Source: Roseiarcus sp963794155 (GTDB taxonomy: Bacteria; Pseudomonadota; Alphaproteobacteria; Rhizobiales; Beijerinckiaceae). From it: a DNA stretch of 64,000 bases. Shown here in pieces: positions 16,903 to 25,764 of this stretch. The notes under the pieces were generated by a model, which was not told the DNA's origin, searched no databases, and saw only the letters and a list, made by a program, of their open reading frames with translations. The position numbers and the translations under genes are program-made. Location of the stretch: NCBI GenBank assembly GCA_963794155.1, contig CAWCCX010000017.1:62001-126000 (forward strand), written 5' to 3'. How positions within the stretch are numbered: the stretch's first letter is position 1; the number at the start of each line of letters is the position of its first letter.

Positions 16903-17109
16903 TTAGTACCAGTGATGCCAGTGATGCCAGTGGTGATGCCAACCCCAATGGCGCCAGTATGCGTCTTGGATGTCGGCTTGGAGCATCTGCTGTTCGCCTG
17001 ACGGCGAGGAAAGCGTGAACGCGGGCGACGGGCTGGACGAAACGGCGACGAGCATTGCGGCGCCGGCAAGACTGGCAATCATGCCGCCGGACAAAATACG
17101 CAAGATCAT
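16903..17109 (-). CDS. Short secreted peptide with a His/Trp-rich C-terminus
   Basis: A 68-residue protein with GGAGG 6 bases before the ATG. The signal peptide is MILRILSGGMIASLAGAAML with cleavage likely near SPAF. The mature peptide is about 35 residues and ends WRHWGWHHHWHHWHHWY, where 7 of the last 17 residues are His and 7 are Trp. The coding DNA there is a short tandem repeat (TGGCATCAC units). The His cluster suggests periplasmic metal (Cu, Zn, Ni) or heme binding, but this is inference. It lies within the tRNA-bracketed segment. Confidence 0.65.
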   Translation of the reverse strand: MILRILSGGMIASLAGAAMLVAVSSSPSPAFTLSSPSGEQQMLQADIQDAYWRHWGWHHHWHHWHHWY

Positions 17110-17550
17110 GGCAATCCTCCAGTTTATCCAGCCACGCTAGTACTGTAGCGCGCCAACATGCCAAAACACCACAGCGCCGGAGTTGTTCCCGCGAACGGCT
17201 AAGAGCCCGGCTGCGTAGGGCCACGCGCAGGTGCGCCTTGAGCGTGTCAAGAGGGGTTGGCAAGCATCTTCAGAGTCCGGGCGCGGGACGCCATTGTCAA
17301 GTGGACAACAGTCCACACGTCTGGTGCGCTCCGGCATATTGGCGGCGGAATTAATGTTTATCTACAATAGCTTACGCGTTCGTAATGCGAGTCCCATTGG
17401 GAGCGCCACGGGCCTATCTTTGGCGCTGAATTCGTGTATTTTTCATCAAAAATTCCCGCTCGCGGGTTGGCCGGAAGCTGCCGTGTTCATTGTCTGCGCG
17501 ATGATCCCGGATTCCGGCTCCCTGTCTGAGCGAGTGGGGGGATTGGGAGC
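17110..17550. other. Intergenic stretch containing a tRNA 3'-end copy
   Basis: No credible coding frame. The notable content is the 21-base copy of the tRNA-Glu 3' end at 17388-17408 (separate entry). The stretch around 17350-17385 is AT-rich (TTAATGTTTATCTACAATAG). GGGGGATTGGGAGC immediately precedes the gene at 17551. Confidence 0.5.
17388..17408 (+). repeat. Duplicate of the tRNA-Glu 3' end (att-like site)
   Basis: CGAGTCCCATTGGGAGCGCC plus A matches the tRNA T-arm/acceptor/CCA end at 14041-14061 in 20 of 21 positions, in the same orientation. No other part of a tRNA surrounds it. Such a copy is what site-specific recombination at a tRNA 3' end leaves behind (attL/attR). Confidence 0.7.
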
Positions 17551-18243
17551 ATGATTCTTCTCGTCATCGGCCTTGCCGCCGTCGTTGCTGCGGCGTGGCT
17601 CGCCTACGGCAAAAGGTCCGCGGCGAGTTTTCTGATATTCCTCGCGGGCGGCGTCGTGCTCTGGTTTGTGGCGTCCTTGCTGCTCGCCGGCCTCATGGAT
17701 CAGGCGGCAAAAGGTCCTGGCGCCCAAACGAATGCGGGGGACCTGACTGCCGCTCAGCCGCCGAGCGGCGACGCTGGAAAACAACAAGAGCAGAAATCAA
17801 TCGCCAAGGCGGCGTCGATCGCGTGTCCGGTATCCTCGGCCTCATATGGATATGTCAGCGGCGACACGATCTTCCGTCTTTCGCGAGAGATCTTCCCGCC
17901 CAGCGCCTCGCTGGCTAAGACCATCCGCGACATCTATGGCGATAATGCGGATCTCGCGGACTGGAACGACCTGAAGGCGGCGTTGGTCAACGAGGACGAC
18001 GTCAAGAAATTTATCCACGACACCGGGATCCAGCTTCAAACGTCAAACTACGATTGCGACAATGTTCTGCTTGGCCGCGGAGGCCAGGAGACATACCAGG
18101 GACTGCACTACCATCTGGCCCGGCATGACGGGAAAATCCCTGCCAATTGGTCGGTCCTCGACGCTCTCGGCGTGAACGATATCCATCTTGGACGATGGAA
18201 CCATTCGGGACAGGCGCTGCTGAAGATATCGAAGGTCGATTGA
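17551..18243 (+). CDS. Hypothetical membrane-anchored protein
   Basis: 230 aa of unknown family. Two transmembrane helices are at the N-terminus (residues about 2-19 and 25-49), then a low-complexity linker, then a soluble domain from about residue 88. That domain starts IACPVSSASYGYVSGDTIFR and contains two Cys, a Trp-rich ADWNDLKAALVNEDDVKKF and LHYHLARHDGKIPANWSVLD. The topology suggests a periplasmic or cytoplasmic domain tethered to the inner membrane. It starts 142 bases after the tRNA 3'-end copy. Confidence 0.65.
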   Translation: MILLVIGLAAVVAAAWLAYGKRSAASFLIFLAGGVVLWFVASLLLAGLMDQAAKGPGAQTNAGDLTAAQPPSGDAGKQQEQKSIAKAASIACPVSSASYGYVSGDTIFRLSREIFPPSASLAKTIRDIYGDNADLADWNDLKAALVNEDDVKKFIHDTGIQLQTSNYDCDNVLLGRGGQETYQGLHYHLARHDGKIPANWSVLDALGVNDIHLGRWNHSGQALLKISKVD

Positions 18244-18270
18244 GATCTCGGTCAATTGACGGGAAGGGAT

Positions 18271-18738
18271 TCAGAGGTCTCTGGCGAGCCAATACGTGAG
18301 CGCCTGCACGAGTTGCGTCACACGTTGGCGATTGGATCGCTCGACCAACGTCTGGTCGATCGCTGAAATCTGATATCTCGTCGTCGCCCGCACCGGCCAT
18401 TGCATCTTCCCGAGCATCGCGACGCCGCTGATGTTGTCCCAGGCCCAGCTGTCCTTTTTCGCCCCCAGAGTGACAGTGTCTATGCGCACGACCAGCGTGC
18501 CGCCCTGCGGCGACATGCGGGCCGCCAGGGCTTGGGCAAGTTGATCCGGCAGCGCCTGCTGCACCCACGAGGTTGTCGGGTCGCCGATGTTGGCGCGCAA
18601 AGGCCCAACATCGACCCGAATATTTCGGATCGGAAGGCCCGTCTGCGCAGGGGCGTTTTGACACGCGACCAGTGCAAGAACCGCAAACGCGCTGCCTGCC
18701 GCAATCGCGATCCGACGTATCAATCCAAGTGTGGACAT
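18271..18738 (-). CDS. Putative lipoprotein, unknown family
   Basis: 155 aa. GGGAGG lies 8 bases before the ATG at 18738, so the longer open frame to 18978 is rejected. The N-terminus MSTLGLIRRIAIAAGSAFAV leads to a lipobox LVAC with Cys26. The mature part reads IRNIRVDVGPLRANIGDPTT, LVVRIDTVTLGAKKDSWAWD and ends VTQLVQALTYWLARDL. It resembles small rhizobial lipoproteins with an alpha/beta domain, without known function. Convergent with the gene at 17551. Confidence 0.7.
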   Translation of the reverse strand: MSTLGLIRRIAIAAGSAFAVLALVACQNAPAQTGLPIRNIRVDVGPLRANIGDPTTSWVQQALPDQLAQALAARMSPQGGTLVVRIDTVTLGAKKDSWAWDNISGVAMLGKMQWPVRATTRYQISAIDQTLVERSNRQRVTQLVQALTYWLARDL

Positions 18739-18830
18739 GAAGCGACCTCCCGGTCTGGGATACGACTGGGTGGCCTTATCTGGGCTGCCAGCGTCCCGCA
18801 CGGAATCGGCTAGGATGGTCGTCGCCGCAA

Positions 18831-18995
18831 TCAACGGCCAGCGTAGAAGCCGGTTGTCTGCGCCTGATGGATGGGATCCTGGATTTGATAATTGGACACA
18901 TAGGCCGGCTGCTGCACTGAGGCGTTCGGCGATTGGTTGGCGTTGCAGCCGGCGAGCACGAGCGCGACGGCCGCCCAAATGATCGGAAGCCGCAT
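18831..18995 (-). CDS. Small lipoprotein (54 aa)
   Basis: The ATG at 18995 has GAGGAG 9 bases upstream. The product starts MRLPIIWAAVALVLAGCNAN, a textbook lipoprotein signal with lipobox LAGC (Cys17), and ends YQIQDPIHQAQTTGFYAGR. At this size it is easily missed. It lies 92 bases upstream of the other lipoprotein gene on the same strand and may be co-transcribed with it. Confidence 0.65.
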   Translation of the reverse strand: MRLPIIWAAVALVLAGCNANQSPNASVQQPAYVSNYQIQDPIHQAQTTGFYAGR

Positions 18996-19203
18996 CGGCT
19001 CACGCTCCTCTTTGGTATGCGCGACCCGCGCGGCGGCCGCCAGCGCCATCATTGCCTTTGGCGGTCTGGAGATGACAAGAGGGCCCCGCGGCCTTCGCCG
19101 GGCGGGCCCGGCCGGCGGGAGAAGCCAGCCTTCCTCTAATACGCGCCGCGGGACGCTTTGGATCATCCCGCTGGGGCGCTCACAGCTTTGCGGCCCGCGG
19201 CCG

Positions 19204-20205
19204 TTAAGGCGCAGCCCTTGGAGCGGCTCCGGCGGCCTCAGCGATAAGCTCGAAGGAGCGCAGCCGGGCGGGATGCTCGTAGACGTCGGATACGACGATC
19301 AGTTCGTCGGCCCCTGTTTCCGCGACCAGCGCCTCCATCCCCAGGCGGACCGTCTCGGGAGAGCCGACAATGGAGCGAGCGAGCATCCTTTTCGCCTGCG
19401 CCTTCTCGATCGGCGACCAATAGGCTTCAATGTCGTCGATCGGCGGCTGGCTTAGGCCGCGCGCGCCGCGAAAGATATTCGCGAACGACATCTGCTGGGT
19501 CGTGGCCAGGCGGCGCGCCTCGTCGTCGCTGTCGGCGGCGATGACATTGACGCCGACCATCGCATGGGGCCGGCCGAGCTGCTCGGACGGCTTGAAGCGG
19601 CTGCGATAGATCTCGAGCGCGGGAATGAGCAGGTCGGGGGCGAAATGCGATGCGAACGCATAAGGGAGCCCAAGTTCGGCGGCGAGCATCGCGCCGAAAT
19701 GGCTCGATCCGAGGATAAAGAGCGGCACCTCGGTTCCCGCCGCCGGCACTGCCTGGATGCGCTGCCCGGGAGCGGCCGGCGCGAGGAACGCCTGGAGCTC
19801 GAGAACGTCCTGCGGAAAGGTTTCGGCCGCCTCCGGCGCGCGGCGCAGGGCATGCAGCGTGAGCTGGTCCGTGCCCGGGGCGCGGCCGAGCCCGAGGTCG
19901 ATGCGACCGGGGAACAGCCGCGCCAGCGTTCCGAACTGCTCAGCGATGACATAGGGGGCGTGGTTCGGCAGCATGATGCCGCCCGCTCCGATCCGGATGG
20001 TGGTCGTTCCGGCGGCGAGATGGGCAAGCACGACCGATGTCGCCGCGCTGGCGATGCCCGCCATGTTGTGATGCTCCGCGACCCAGATGCGCCGATAGCC
20101 CCATCGCTCGGCGTGGGCGGCGAGGTCGCGAGCGTTCATGAGCGCGGCGCGGGCGTCGGCGCCCTCAGTGACGCGAACAAGTTCGAGGATCGATACAGGC
20201 GTCAT
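19204..20205 (-). CDS. LLM-class flavin-dependent oxidoreductase (bacterial luciferase-like)
   Basis: Cytoplasmic (beta/alpha)8 flavin-dependent monooxygenase of the MsnO8/YhbW group, 333 aa. Family marks are WGYRRIWVAEHHNMAGIAS, GAGGIMLPNHAPYVIAEQFG, LFPGRIDLGLGRAPGTDQ and FILGSSHFGAMLAAELGLPY. The frame is open to 20283, but homologues begin at MTPVSILELVRVTEG (ATG 20205). No clear ribosome-binding site. The substrate cannot be predicted. Confidence 0.88.
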   Translation of the reverse strand: MTPVSILELVRVTEGADARAALMNARDLAAHAERWGYRRIWVAEHHNMAGIASAATSVVLAHLAAGTTTIRIGAGGIMLPNHAPYVIAEQFGTLARLFPGRIDLGLGRAPGTDQLTLHALRRAPEAAETFPQDVLELQAFLAPAAPGQRIQAVPAAGTEVPLFILGSSHFGAMLAAELGLPYAFASHFAPDLLIPALEIYRSRFKPSEQLGRPHAMVGVNVIAADSDDEARRLATTQQMSFANIFRGARGLSQPPIDDIEAYWSPIEKAQAKRMLARSIVGSPETVRLGMEALVAETGADELIVVSDVYEHPARLRSFELIAEAAGAAPRAAP

Positions 20206-20574
20206 GATTGCGGCGATGCTCTGCGCAAACCTTCCGTATTTAGGCCTTGAAGCCGTTGATGCCGAGAACCGCGTTCCCCGCAACAGTCGCCTATTGCCCA
20301 GAGTCCGTAACGATGGTCAACACAATCGCTTCGATCGGCCTCGCGTCCCTGATGGCGCTCGCCCCCTTGGACGCAATCGCCCAGACCAGCCAGCCGGGCG
20401 TAGCGGCCTTGGCTTCGGCCACGCCGAGAACAAACGCCGGGGCGGGATAGAACGCGGCCCGGACGCAGCATCGAGCCAGGCGGAAGAGACAGCGGACGCG
20501 GACGACCGCCGAACATGCGCGCGGGGTCCGCGCGACGCCCTGCCAGTGCCCGGGCGCCCGCGGCCATCGTCGGT
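20206..20574. other. Intergenic stretch, possible short secreted ORF only
   Basis: The only coding candidate is a 45-codon + strand frame from ATG 20313 (MVNTIASIGLASLMALAPLD, then AIAQ), which looks like a signal peptide with a short tail. It has no ribosome-binding site and is not called as a gene. Nothing else recognisable. Confidence 0.35.
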
Positions 20575-21780
20575 TCACCGCGCCATGAAGCCGATCGCGA
20601 AAGCGTTGGCGATGTCGATGAAAAAGGCCGAGACCAACGGCAGGATGATGAAGGCCTGGGCGCAGGCGCCGTGCAGTTTGGTCACCGCGGTCATGTTTGC
20701 GATCGCGGTCGGGGTCGCGCCGAGGCTGATGCCGGTAAATCCGGCCGAGATCACCGCGGCCTGATAATTTCCGCCCATCGCCGGGAAGACGACGAACAGG
20801 ATATAGGCGACCGCCGCGACCGTCTGGACCGCCAGCGCGGCGACCAGCGCCGGCCCGAGCCCGCCGAGCGTCCAGAGCTGCATGCTCATCAGCGACATCG
20901 CCAGGAAGATGTTGAGCGACAAATCCGAGATCAGCGCCAACGAGCGCGACCGCGTCGGCCATTCGAGCTTGGGAAAGAGGCGCGGAACACTATTGGTGAC
21001 GACGATCGCGACCAAAAGGCAAACGACGAACAACGGCAATTTGACGCCGGTTTCTTCGACCGTTTCCTCCAACGCGTAGCCGATCAGGATCACCACGTTG
21101 AGCACGAGAAGCGTGCGCAGAAGCGTGACGTGACTGATATCGTCGACCCGCCTGTCACCGGGGTCGTCGGGCAGGCCGACGACCTGGTCGGGCGCTCGCG
21201 GCCCGCTCAGCTTGTGACGCGCGATGAGGAAGCCGGCGATCGGCCCGCCGACCAGGCTCGCGACCACTAGCCCAAGCGTGGCGACGGCGATGCCGACTTC
21301 GAGCGCGTTGGCGAGCCCGAACCGCTGGGTGATGATCGGCGCCCAGGCGATCGTCGTTCCGTGCCCGCCAATCAGCGAGGCCGAGCCGAGAAAGGGCCTG
21401 AGCCCTTCGGGCAGGCCGAGCGCGGCGACGCTGCCGGCGGCGATCAGGTTCTGGATGACGAGATAGGCCAGCGTCAGGCCGAGCAGGATGAGAAACGGGC
21501 GGCCGCCCGAGATGAGGTCGTCAAGCTTGGCGTTGAGGCCGATCCCGGTGAAAAAATAGAGCAGCAAGAGGTCGCGTGCGCCGAGTGAGAAGCCGATCTC
21601 AACCCCAAGCCCGGCATAGGCGATGAGCGTCAACACGGCCGCGAGCAGGCCGCCGGTCACCGCCTCGGGAATGTTCCAGCGTCTGAGCGGCGCGATGAGG
21701 CGATTGAGTCCGGCGCCGGCGAAGAACACGACAATGGCGATCGTGAACGTCAGCAGGCCGGGCGCCTCGATCGCCGTCAT
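20575..21780 (-). CDS. gltS: Sodium/glutamate symporter
   Basis: Inner-membrane Na+/glutamate symporter of the GltS family, 401 aa with about ten hydrophobic helices. It contains the two conserved inverted-repeat motifs: LIGGHGTTIAWAP in the first half and ISLGATPTAIANMTAVTKLH in the second. The ATG at 21780 was chosen because the upstream extension to 22041 lies opposite nothing homologous. The gene follows glutaminase after 46 bases on the same strand, so uptake of glutamate is linked with its release from glutamine. Confidence 0.9.
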   Translation of the reverse strand: MTAIEAPGLLTFTIAIVVFFAGAGLNRLIAPLRRWNIPEAVTGGLLAAVLTLIAYAGLGVEIGFSLGARDLLLLYFFTGIGLNAKLDDLISGGRPFLILLGLTLAYLVIQNLIAAGSVAALGLPEGLRPFLGSASLIGGHGTTIAWAPIITQRFGLANALEVGIAVATLGLVVASLVGGPIAGFLIARHKLSGPRAPDQVVGLPDDPGDRRVDDISHVTLLRTLLVLNVVILIGYALEETVEETGVKLPLFVVCLLVAIVVTNSVPRLFPKLEWPTRSRSLALISDLSLNIFLAMSLMSMQLWTLGGLGPALVAALAVQTVAAVAYILFVVFPAMGGNYQAAVISAGFTGISLGATPTAIANMTAVTKLHGACAQAFIILPLVSAFFIDIANAFAIGFMAR

Positions 21781-21826
21781 CTTGGGTCTATTCTCGCGCG
21801 CGCCAAACCAATGGCGCCAGCGGATT

Positions 21827-22870
21827 TCATATTTCCGCTGCCGAGGCAAACAGGCTGAGGCCGAGACGCTCCGAGAGGTAGCGGGCGGCGAGCTGTCCCT
21901 TGACGCTGTTGCCGGCCTCGTCGAGCCGCGGGCCGAAGGCGCCGAACCCTCCCTTGCCCGGCGAAACCGTGACAATTCCGCCGCCGATCCCGCTCTTGCC
22001 CGGCAGCCCGACGTCGTAAAGCCAGTCCCCCGACGTTTCATAGAGGCCCGCCGTCGCCATAACCGCCAATGCGCACTTGCAGCTTTCGGCCTCGATCACC
22101 CGCATTTTCGTCAGCGGATTGACGCCGCCGTCGGCGAGCGTCGCCCCCATGACTGCAAGATCCCTGGCGGTCACGGCGAGCGAGCATTGGCGGGTGTAGA
22201 GCTCGACCGCCTCGGCAGGGTCGATGGCGATCAGTCCGTAGTTCCGAAGCAACTGGCCGATCGCCTGATTGCGGGGGTTGCCGCCGATCGCGGATGCGAA
22301 TACCGCATCGTTGATCTCGAGCGCGCGGCCGGCGAATCGCGACAGCCCGTCGAGAAGGAACCGCCATCGTTCCTCGAGGGTCGATCCCGGGGCGAGGCTG
22401 GTCGCAGCGATCGCGCCCGGATTGACCATCGGATTGGTCCGCCCGTCGCCGCTGCGCTCGATCGCCGCCAGCGAGTTGAACGGCAGGCCGGTCGCGTTGA
22501 CGCCCACACGCCGCCGCGCGGCGTCCGGGCCCAGAGCCTGACAGACGAGGGCGAACACGAACGGCTTCGACACGCTCATGATCGAGAATGGATGATCGGA
22601 GTCGCCGCTGACGTATGCCGCGCCGTTGACGCCGACCACGCAGAGGCCGAAGAGATCCGCCGGAACTTGAGCCAGGGCAGGGTAAATGTCGGAATTGCTT
22701 CCGTCCCGGTTCGCCTTGAAGCGCGCATGCGCTTCAGACACGAGAGTCCGAACCACTTCCGGCGACGGCAATCGCCCGGTCGAGACATAGGGCGGGTCTG
22801 CGGACGCGTCGCCCGGCCGGTCGGAACTCAACCCCTCGCTCCCACGTTCCGAGCCGCCCGGCGGCGCCAA
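21827..22870 (-). CDS. glsA: Glutaminase A
   Basis: Serine-dependent beta-lactamase-fold glutaminase that hydrolyses glutamine to glutamate and ammonia. The catalytic SxxK is in FSIMSVSKPF, and other family segments are RTNPMVNPGAIA, NDAVFASAIGGNPRNQAIGQ and GKSGIGGGIVTVSPGKGGFG. The listed start is a TTG at 22870, 16 bases after the transglutaminase-like gene stops, and adds an N-terminus of about 40 residues not typical of the family. An internal GTG near SPEVVRTLV is an alternative. With gltS next door this resembles the glutaminase/transporter pairing used for acid or nitrogen physiology. Confidence 0.88.
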   Translation of the reverse strand: MAPPGGSERGSEGLSSDRPGDASADPPYVSTGRLPSPEVVRTLVSEAHARFKANRDGSNSDIYPALAQVPADLFGLCVVGVNGAAYVSGDSDHPFSIMSVSKPFVFALVCQALGPDAARRRVGVNATGLPFNSLAAIERSGDGRTNPMVNPGAIAATSLAPGSTLEERWRFLLDGLSRFAGRALEINDAVFASAIGGNPRNQAIGQLLRNYGLIAIDPAEAVELYTRQCSLAVTARDLAVMGATLADGGVNPLTKMRVIEAESCKCALAVMATAGLYETSGDWLYDVGLPGKSGIGGGIVTVSPGKGGFGAFGPRLDEAGNSVKGQLAARYLSERLGLSLFASAAEI

Positions 22871-22885
22871 ATCGCGCCGGGTGCG

Positions 22886-23770
22886 TCAGATCGGCATGGC
22901 CAGGACTGCGACATCGACGTTGAGCCCGATCGAATCGTCCGGGCGGCCGACATATCCCCCCGACACCGGCAGCGCTTGCGCGGCTGATCTCGTGACGCCG
23001 ACGCGGACCAGGTTGGAGCCGGCGATCAAGCCGTTGGTCGGATCGTATTCCATCCATCCGGCCCCCGGCAAATAGACGTTGCACCATGCATGGGTGGCGC
23101 CGCCGCCTCGCGTCGTCCCCGATGTGTCGTCGTAGAGATAGCCGGTGACGAAGCGCGCAGCGACGCCGAAACTGCGCAGCGCCTCCATCATCAGCACCGC
23201 GAAATCGCGGCAGGTCCCCGACTGAAGCGCAATCGTGTCGGCCGCGGTCTGCGTCCCTTCTTCGTGCCGGGCCTCATAGCGGAACTCCGCCCTTATCGCG
23301 TGCGTTATCGCCTCCATCACGGCGAGCGTTTTCGCCTGACCCTTTTTGCCCAGGAAGCGTCGCGCCCATGCGTTCACCGCTCCGTCCGGGTCTGGCAATT
23401 GCCGCTTCGTCAGACTGGCGAGGTCGGCGATCTCGTCTGCCGCATAGGCGAACGGGAAGGCTTCGGCGCTCGAGTCGAGGCTATAGGCCGGCAATGGAGG
23501 TCCATCCGGGTGATGGGTCAGTTCGAGAGTCGAGACGATGCTGAGGCGATCCGTTTTCAGCTCCTCCGGCCATTCGAGAAAGCAGATCGAGTTGTCGAAC
23601 GCATCGTGGGTCCAATGAACGAGCGACGGTTTTGGATCGACGTGGAGAGCGGCGTGGTGAAGCCTGAGGTCGTGGCTGTCGTCGGGCCGCAGCATCAAGC
23701 GGTGTCGGGTGAGGCCGACCGGATTGCGGTAAATGTATTCCGTGGCGTGCACGATGCTGATTCTGGCCAT
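22886..23770 (-). CDS. Transglutaminase-like cysteine peptidase family protein
   Basis: 294 aa. An N-terminal beta domain (MARISIVHATEYIYRNPVGL, matching the bacterial transglutaminase-like N-terminal domain) precedes the papain-like core. The catalytic Cys is in LQSGTCRDFAVLMMEALRSF, His in ATHAWCNVYLPG and Asp in MEYDPTNGL. These are probably proteases or amidases acting on ligated peptides, and no signal peptide is visible. The start is ATG 23770, 30 bases from the divergent FAD monooxygenase. No strong ribosome-binding site. It heads a co-directional set with glsA and gltS. Confidence 0.87.
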   Translation of the reverse strand: MARISIVHATEYIYRNPVGLTRHRLMLRPDDSHDLRLHHAALHVDPKPSLVHWTHDAFDNSICFLEWPEELKTDRLSIVSTLELTHHPDGPPLPAYSLDSSAEAFPFAYAADEIADLASLTKRQLPDPDGAVNAWARRFLGKKGQAKTLAVMEAITHAIRAEFRYEARHEEGTQTAADTIALQSGTCRDFAVLMMEALRSFGVAARFVTGYLYDDTSGTTRGGGATHAWCNVYLPGAGWMEYDPTNGLIAGSNLVRVGVTRSAAQALPVSGGYVGRPDDSIGLNVDVAVLAMPI

Positions 23771-23800
23771 GGCCGGTTTTAGCAGAGATCGGAGGCGCGG

Positions 23801-25312
23801 ATGAGCGACTGCGACGTTCTGGTGGTCGGCGCCGGCCCGACCGGCCTCGTCCTGGCGCTGTGGCTGACCCAGCTCGGGGTCAGGGCGCGCATCGTCGACA
23901 AGATCGCCGAGCCGGGGACCACTTCGCGCGCGCTCGCTGTCCAGGCCCGCACGCTCGAGCTTTACCGTCAGCTCGATCTCGCCGACGCGGTGGTGGAGAG
24001 AGCCCACAAGGTTCCTGCGGTCAACCTTTGGGCGCGGGGCGTGAAAAAGGCGCGCATCGACTTCGAGCGGGCAGGCGTGGGCCTCACTCCATACCCCTAT
24101 CTGCGCATCTTTCCGCAGGATGAGCACGAACGCCTGCTCATCGAGCGGCTGGAGGCGATGGGGGTTTCGGTCGAGCGGCGAACGGAGCTCGTCGGATTCA
24201 GGCAAGATGGCGGTCGGGTGATCGCGGAGCTTCGCCGGGCCGACGGCGAGAGCGAGACGATTGAGGCCGCGTATGTCGCCGGCTGCGACGGCGCGCGATC
24301 GCAGGTGCGCGACACGATGGGCGCCGGATTCCCTGGGGGAACCTACCGCCAGCTGTTTTATGTCGCCGACGTTTCGGCCTCTGGACCTCCCATTGACGGC
24401 GAATTGCACGCCGACCTCGACGAGGCCGATTTTCTCGCCATCTTCCCGCTTGCGGGCAAGGGGCGCGCCCGCCTGATCGGGACCGTGCGCGACGAGCGCG
24501 CCGAGCGCGGTGATGAGCTCAGGTTCGAGGATGTGAGCGATCGCGCGATCAGGAATCTGCGCGTGACCATCGACCGAGTGAACTGGTTCTCGACCTATCA
24601 CGTCCATCATCGGGTCGCGCGACGGTTTCGCGATACCCGCGCGTTTTTGCTCGGCGACGCCGCGCACATTCACAGTCCCGCGGGCGGCCAGGGGATGAAC
24701 ACGGGGATCGGCGACGCCATCAATCTCGCTTGGAAACTGAAGGCGGCGCTCGACGGCGGGCCGGATTCGCTGCTCGACGCTTATGAAATCGAGCGCGCGG
24801 CGTTCGCCCGCCAGCTGGTCGCGACGACCGATCGGGCGTTCACGTTTGTGTCATCGGAGGGAGCGTTCGCCGATGTCGTCAGAGTGTGGGCGGCGCCGGC
24901 CATTCTGCGCGCCGCTCTGTGGTTCGAAGCGGTGCGGAGGTTCGCCTTCCGCACAATATCCCAAATCAACCTTAACTATCGCGCGAGCCCGCTGAGCCGG
25001 GGCAGGGCCGGCGAGGTCCATGGCGGCGACCGCATGCCGTGGGTCGCTGTCGACGGCGTCGACAATCATCGCGAACTGGCGAAGACGGTCTGGCAGGCGC
25101 AGGTCTACGGCGTCGCGCGTCCCGAACTCGCCGCCTGGTGCTCGGCTAAGAGCCTGCCCCTGACGACGTTTCCGTGGTCAAAGCGATACGCTGAAGCCGG
25201 ATTGGCCGAAAACGCGCTCTACCTGGTGCGGCCCGACACCTACGTCGGACTGGCCGATGAGGCGGGTTCGGTCGAGGCGCTCGGAGCCTATTGGTCAGTC
25301 GTGGCGCGTTGA
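23801..25312 (+). CDS. FAD-dependent aromatic-type monooxygenase
   Basis: Class A flavoprotein hydroxylase (PheA/UbiH-like FAD_binding_3), 503 aa. The FAD-binding GAGPTGLVLALWL lies near residue 11, the DG motif YVAGCDGARSQVR around 160, and the GD motif FLLGDAAHIHSPAGGQGMN around 283. The C-terminal part after about residue 390 is thioredoxin-like and short. It probably hydroxylates a phenolic or polyketide-like substrate with NAD(P)H. No neighbouring catabolic genes identify it. A co-expression partner may be the small lipoprotein at 25463, but this is not shown. Confidence 0.87.
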   Translation: MSDCDVLVVGAGPTGLVLALWLTQLGVRARIVDKIAEPGTTSRALAVQARTLELYRQLDLADAVVERAHKVPAVNLWARGVKKARIDFERAGVGLTPYPYLRIFPQDEHERLLIERLEAMGVSVERRTELVGFRQDGGRVIAELRRADGESETIEAAYVAGCDGARSQVRDTMGAGFPGGTYRQLFYVADVSASGPPIDGELHADLDEADFLAIFPLAGKGRARLIGTVRDERAERGDELRFEDVSDRAIRNLRVTIDRVNWFSTYHVHHRVARRFRDTRAFLLGDAAHIHSPAGGQGMNTGIGDAINLAWKLKAALDGGPDSLLDAYEIERAAFARQLVATTDRAFTFVSSEGAFADVVRVWAAPAILRAALWFEAVRRFAFRTISQINLNYRASPLSRGRAGEVHGGDRMPWVAVDGVDNHRELAKTVWQAQVYGVARPELAAWCSAKSLPLTTFPWSKRYAEAGLAENALYLVRPDTYVGLADEAGSVEALGAYWSVVAR

Positions 25313-25462
25313 GGCCGCGGCCCACGCGGCGGCTGGGGTCAGGCCGCCAGCTCTGCCGCCGAGGGCGAAAGGCTTGCGCAACGGTCGCCGCGCGGGCAGA
25401 CTGGCGCCAGAGAGTCGGGCTGCTTCGGGACAGCCCGCCGATTCGCGAGGCGTGGGGCGAGA

Positions 25463-25705
25463 ATGCGAATTGTCTTCCTGATCGGGATGCTCGCCGCCCT
25501 CGGCGGCTGCGCAGTCCAGCGCGACGTCACCTTCATCTACTATCCCAATGCACCGCACAGAGAGAAAGACCCGTTCCCGCCAGCGTCCCAGTTCTACGCC
25601 GTGGCGGATCGGGAATGCGGCCTCTACGGAATGAGGGCGGTGCATTATTGGGACAGTGTCTGGGATTTCGGCCGGGTCAGAGTTAATTACACTTGTGTTC
25701 AGTGA
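25463..25705 (+). CDS. Small lipoprotein (80 aa)
   Basis: Starts MRIVFLIGMLAALGGCAVQR, a lipoprotein signal with LGGC (Cys16). The mature part (VTFIYYPNAPHREKDPFPPA, then two Cys in RECGLYGMRA and VNYTCVQ) could hold one disulfide. No family recognised. GGGGCGAGA precedes the ATG. Confidence 0.6.
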   Translation: MRIVFLIGMLAALGGCAVQRDVTFIYYPNAPHREKDPFPPASQFYAVADRECGLYGMRAVHYWDSVWDFGRVRVNYTCVQ

Positions 25706-25764
25706 TCTGGGCGGCCTGGCCTCGGACCGAAGGGTCGGCGCTCAGCGCCTGCCGAAATTATAGG

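Noticed and set aside
20313..20450. 45-codon secreted mini-protein (MVNTIASIGLASLMALAPLD...)
   Set aside because: Signal-like but no ribosome-binding site and almost no mature part; mentioned only in the intergenic entry.
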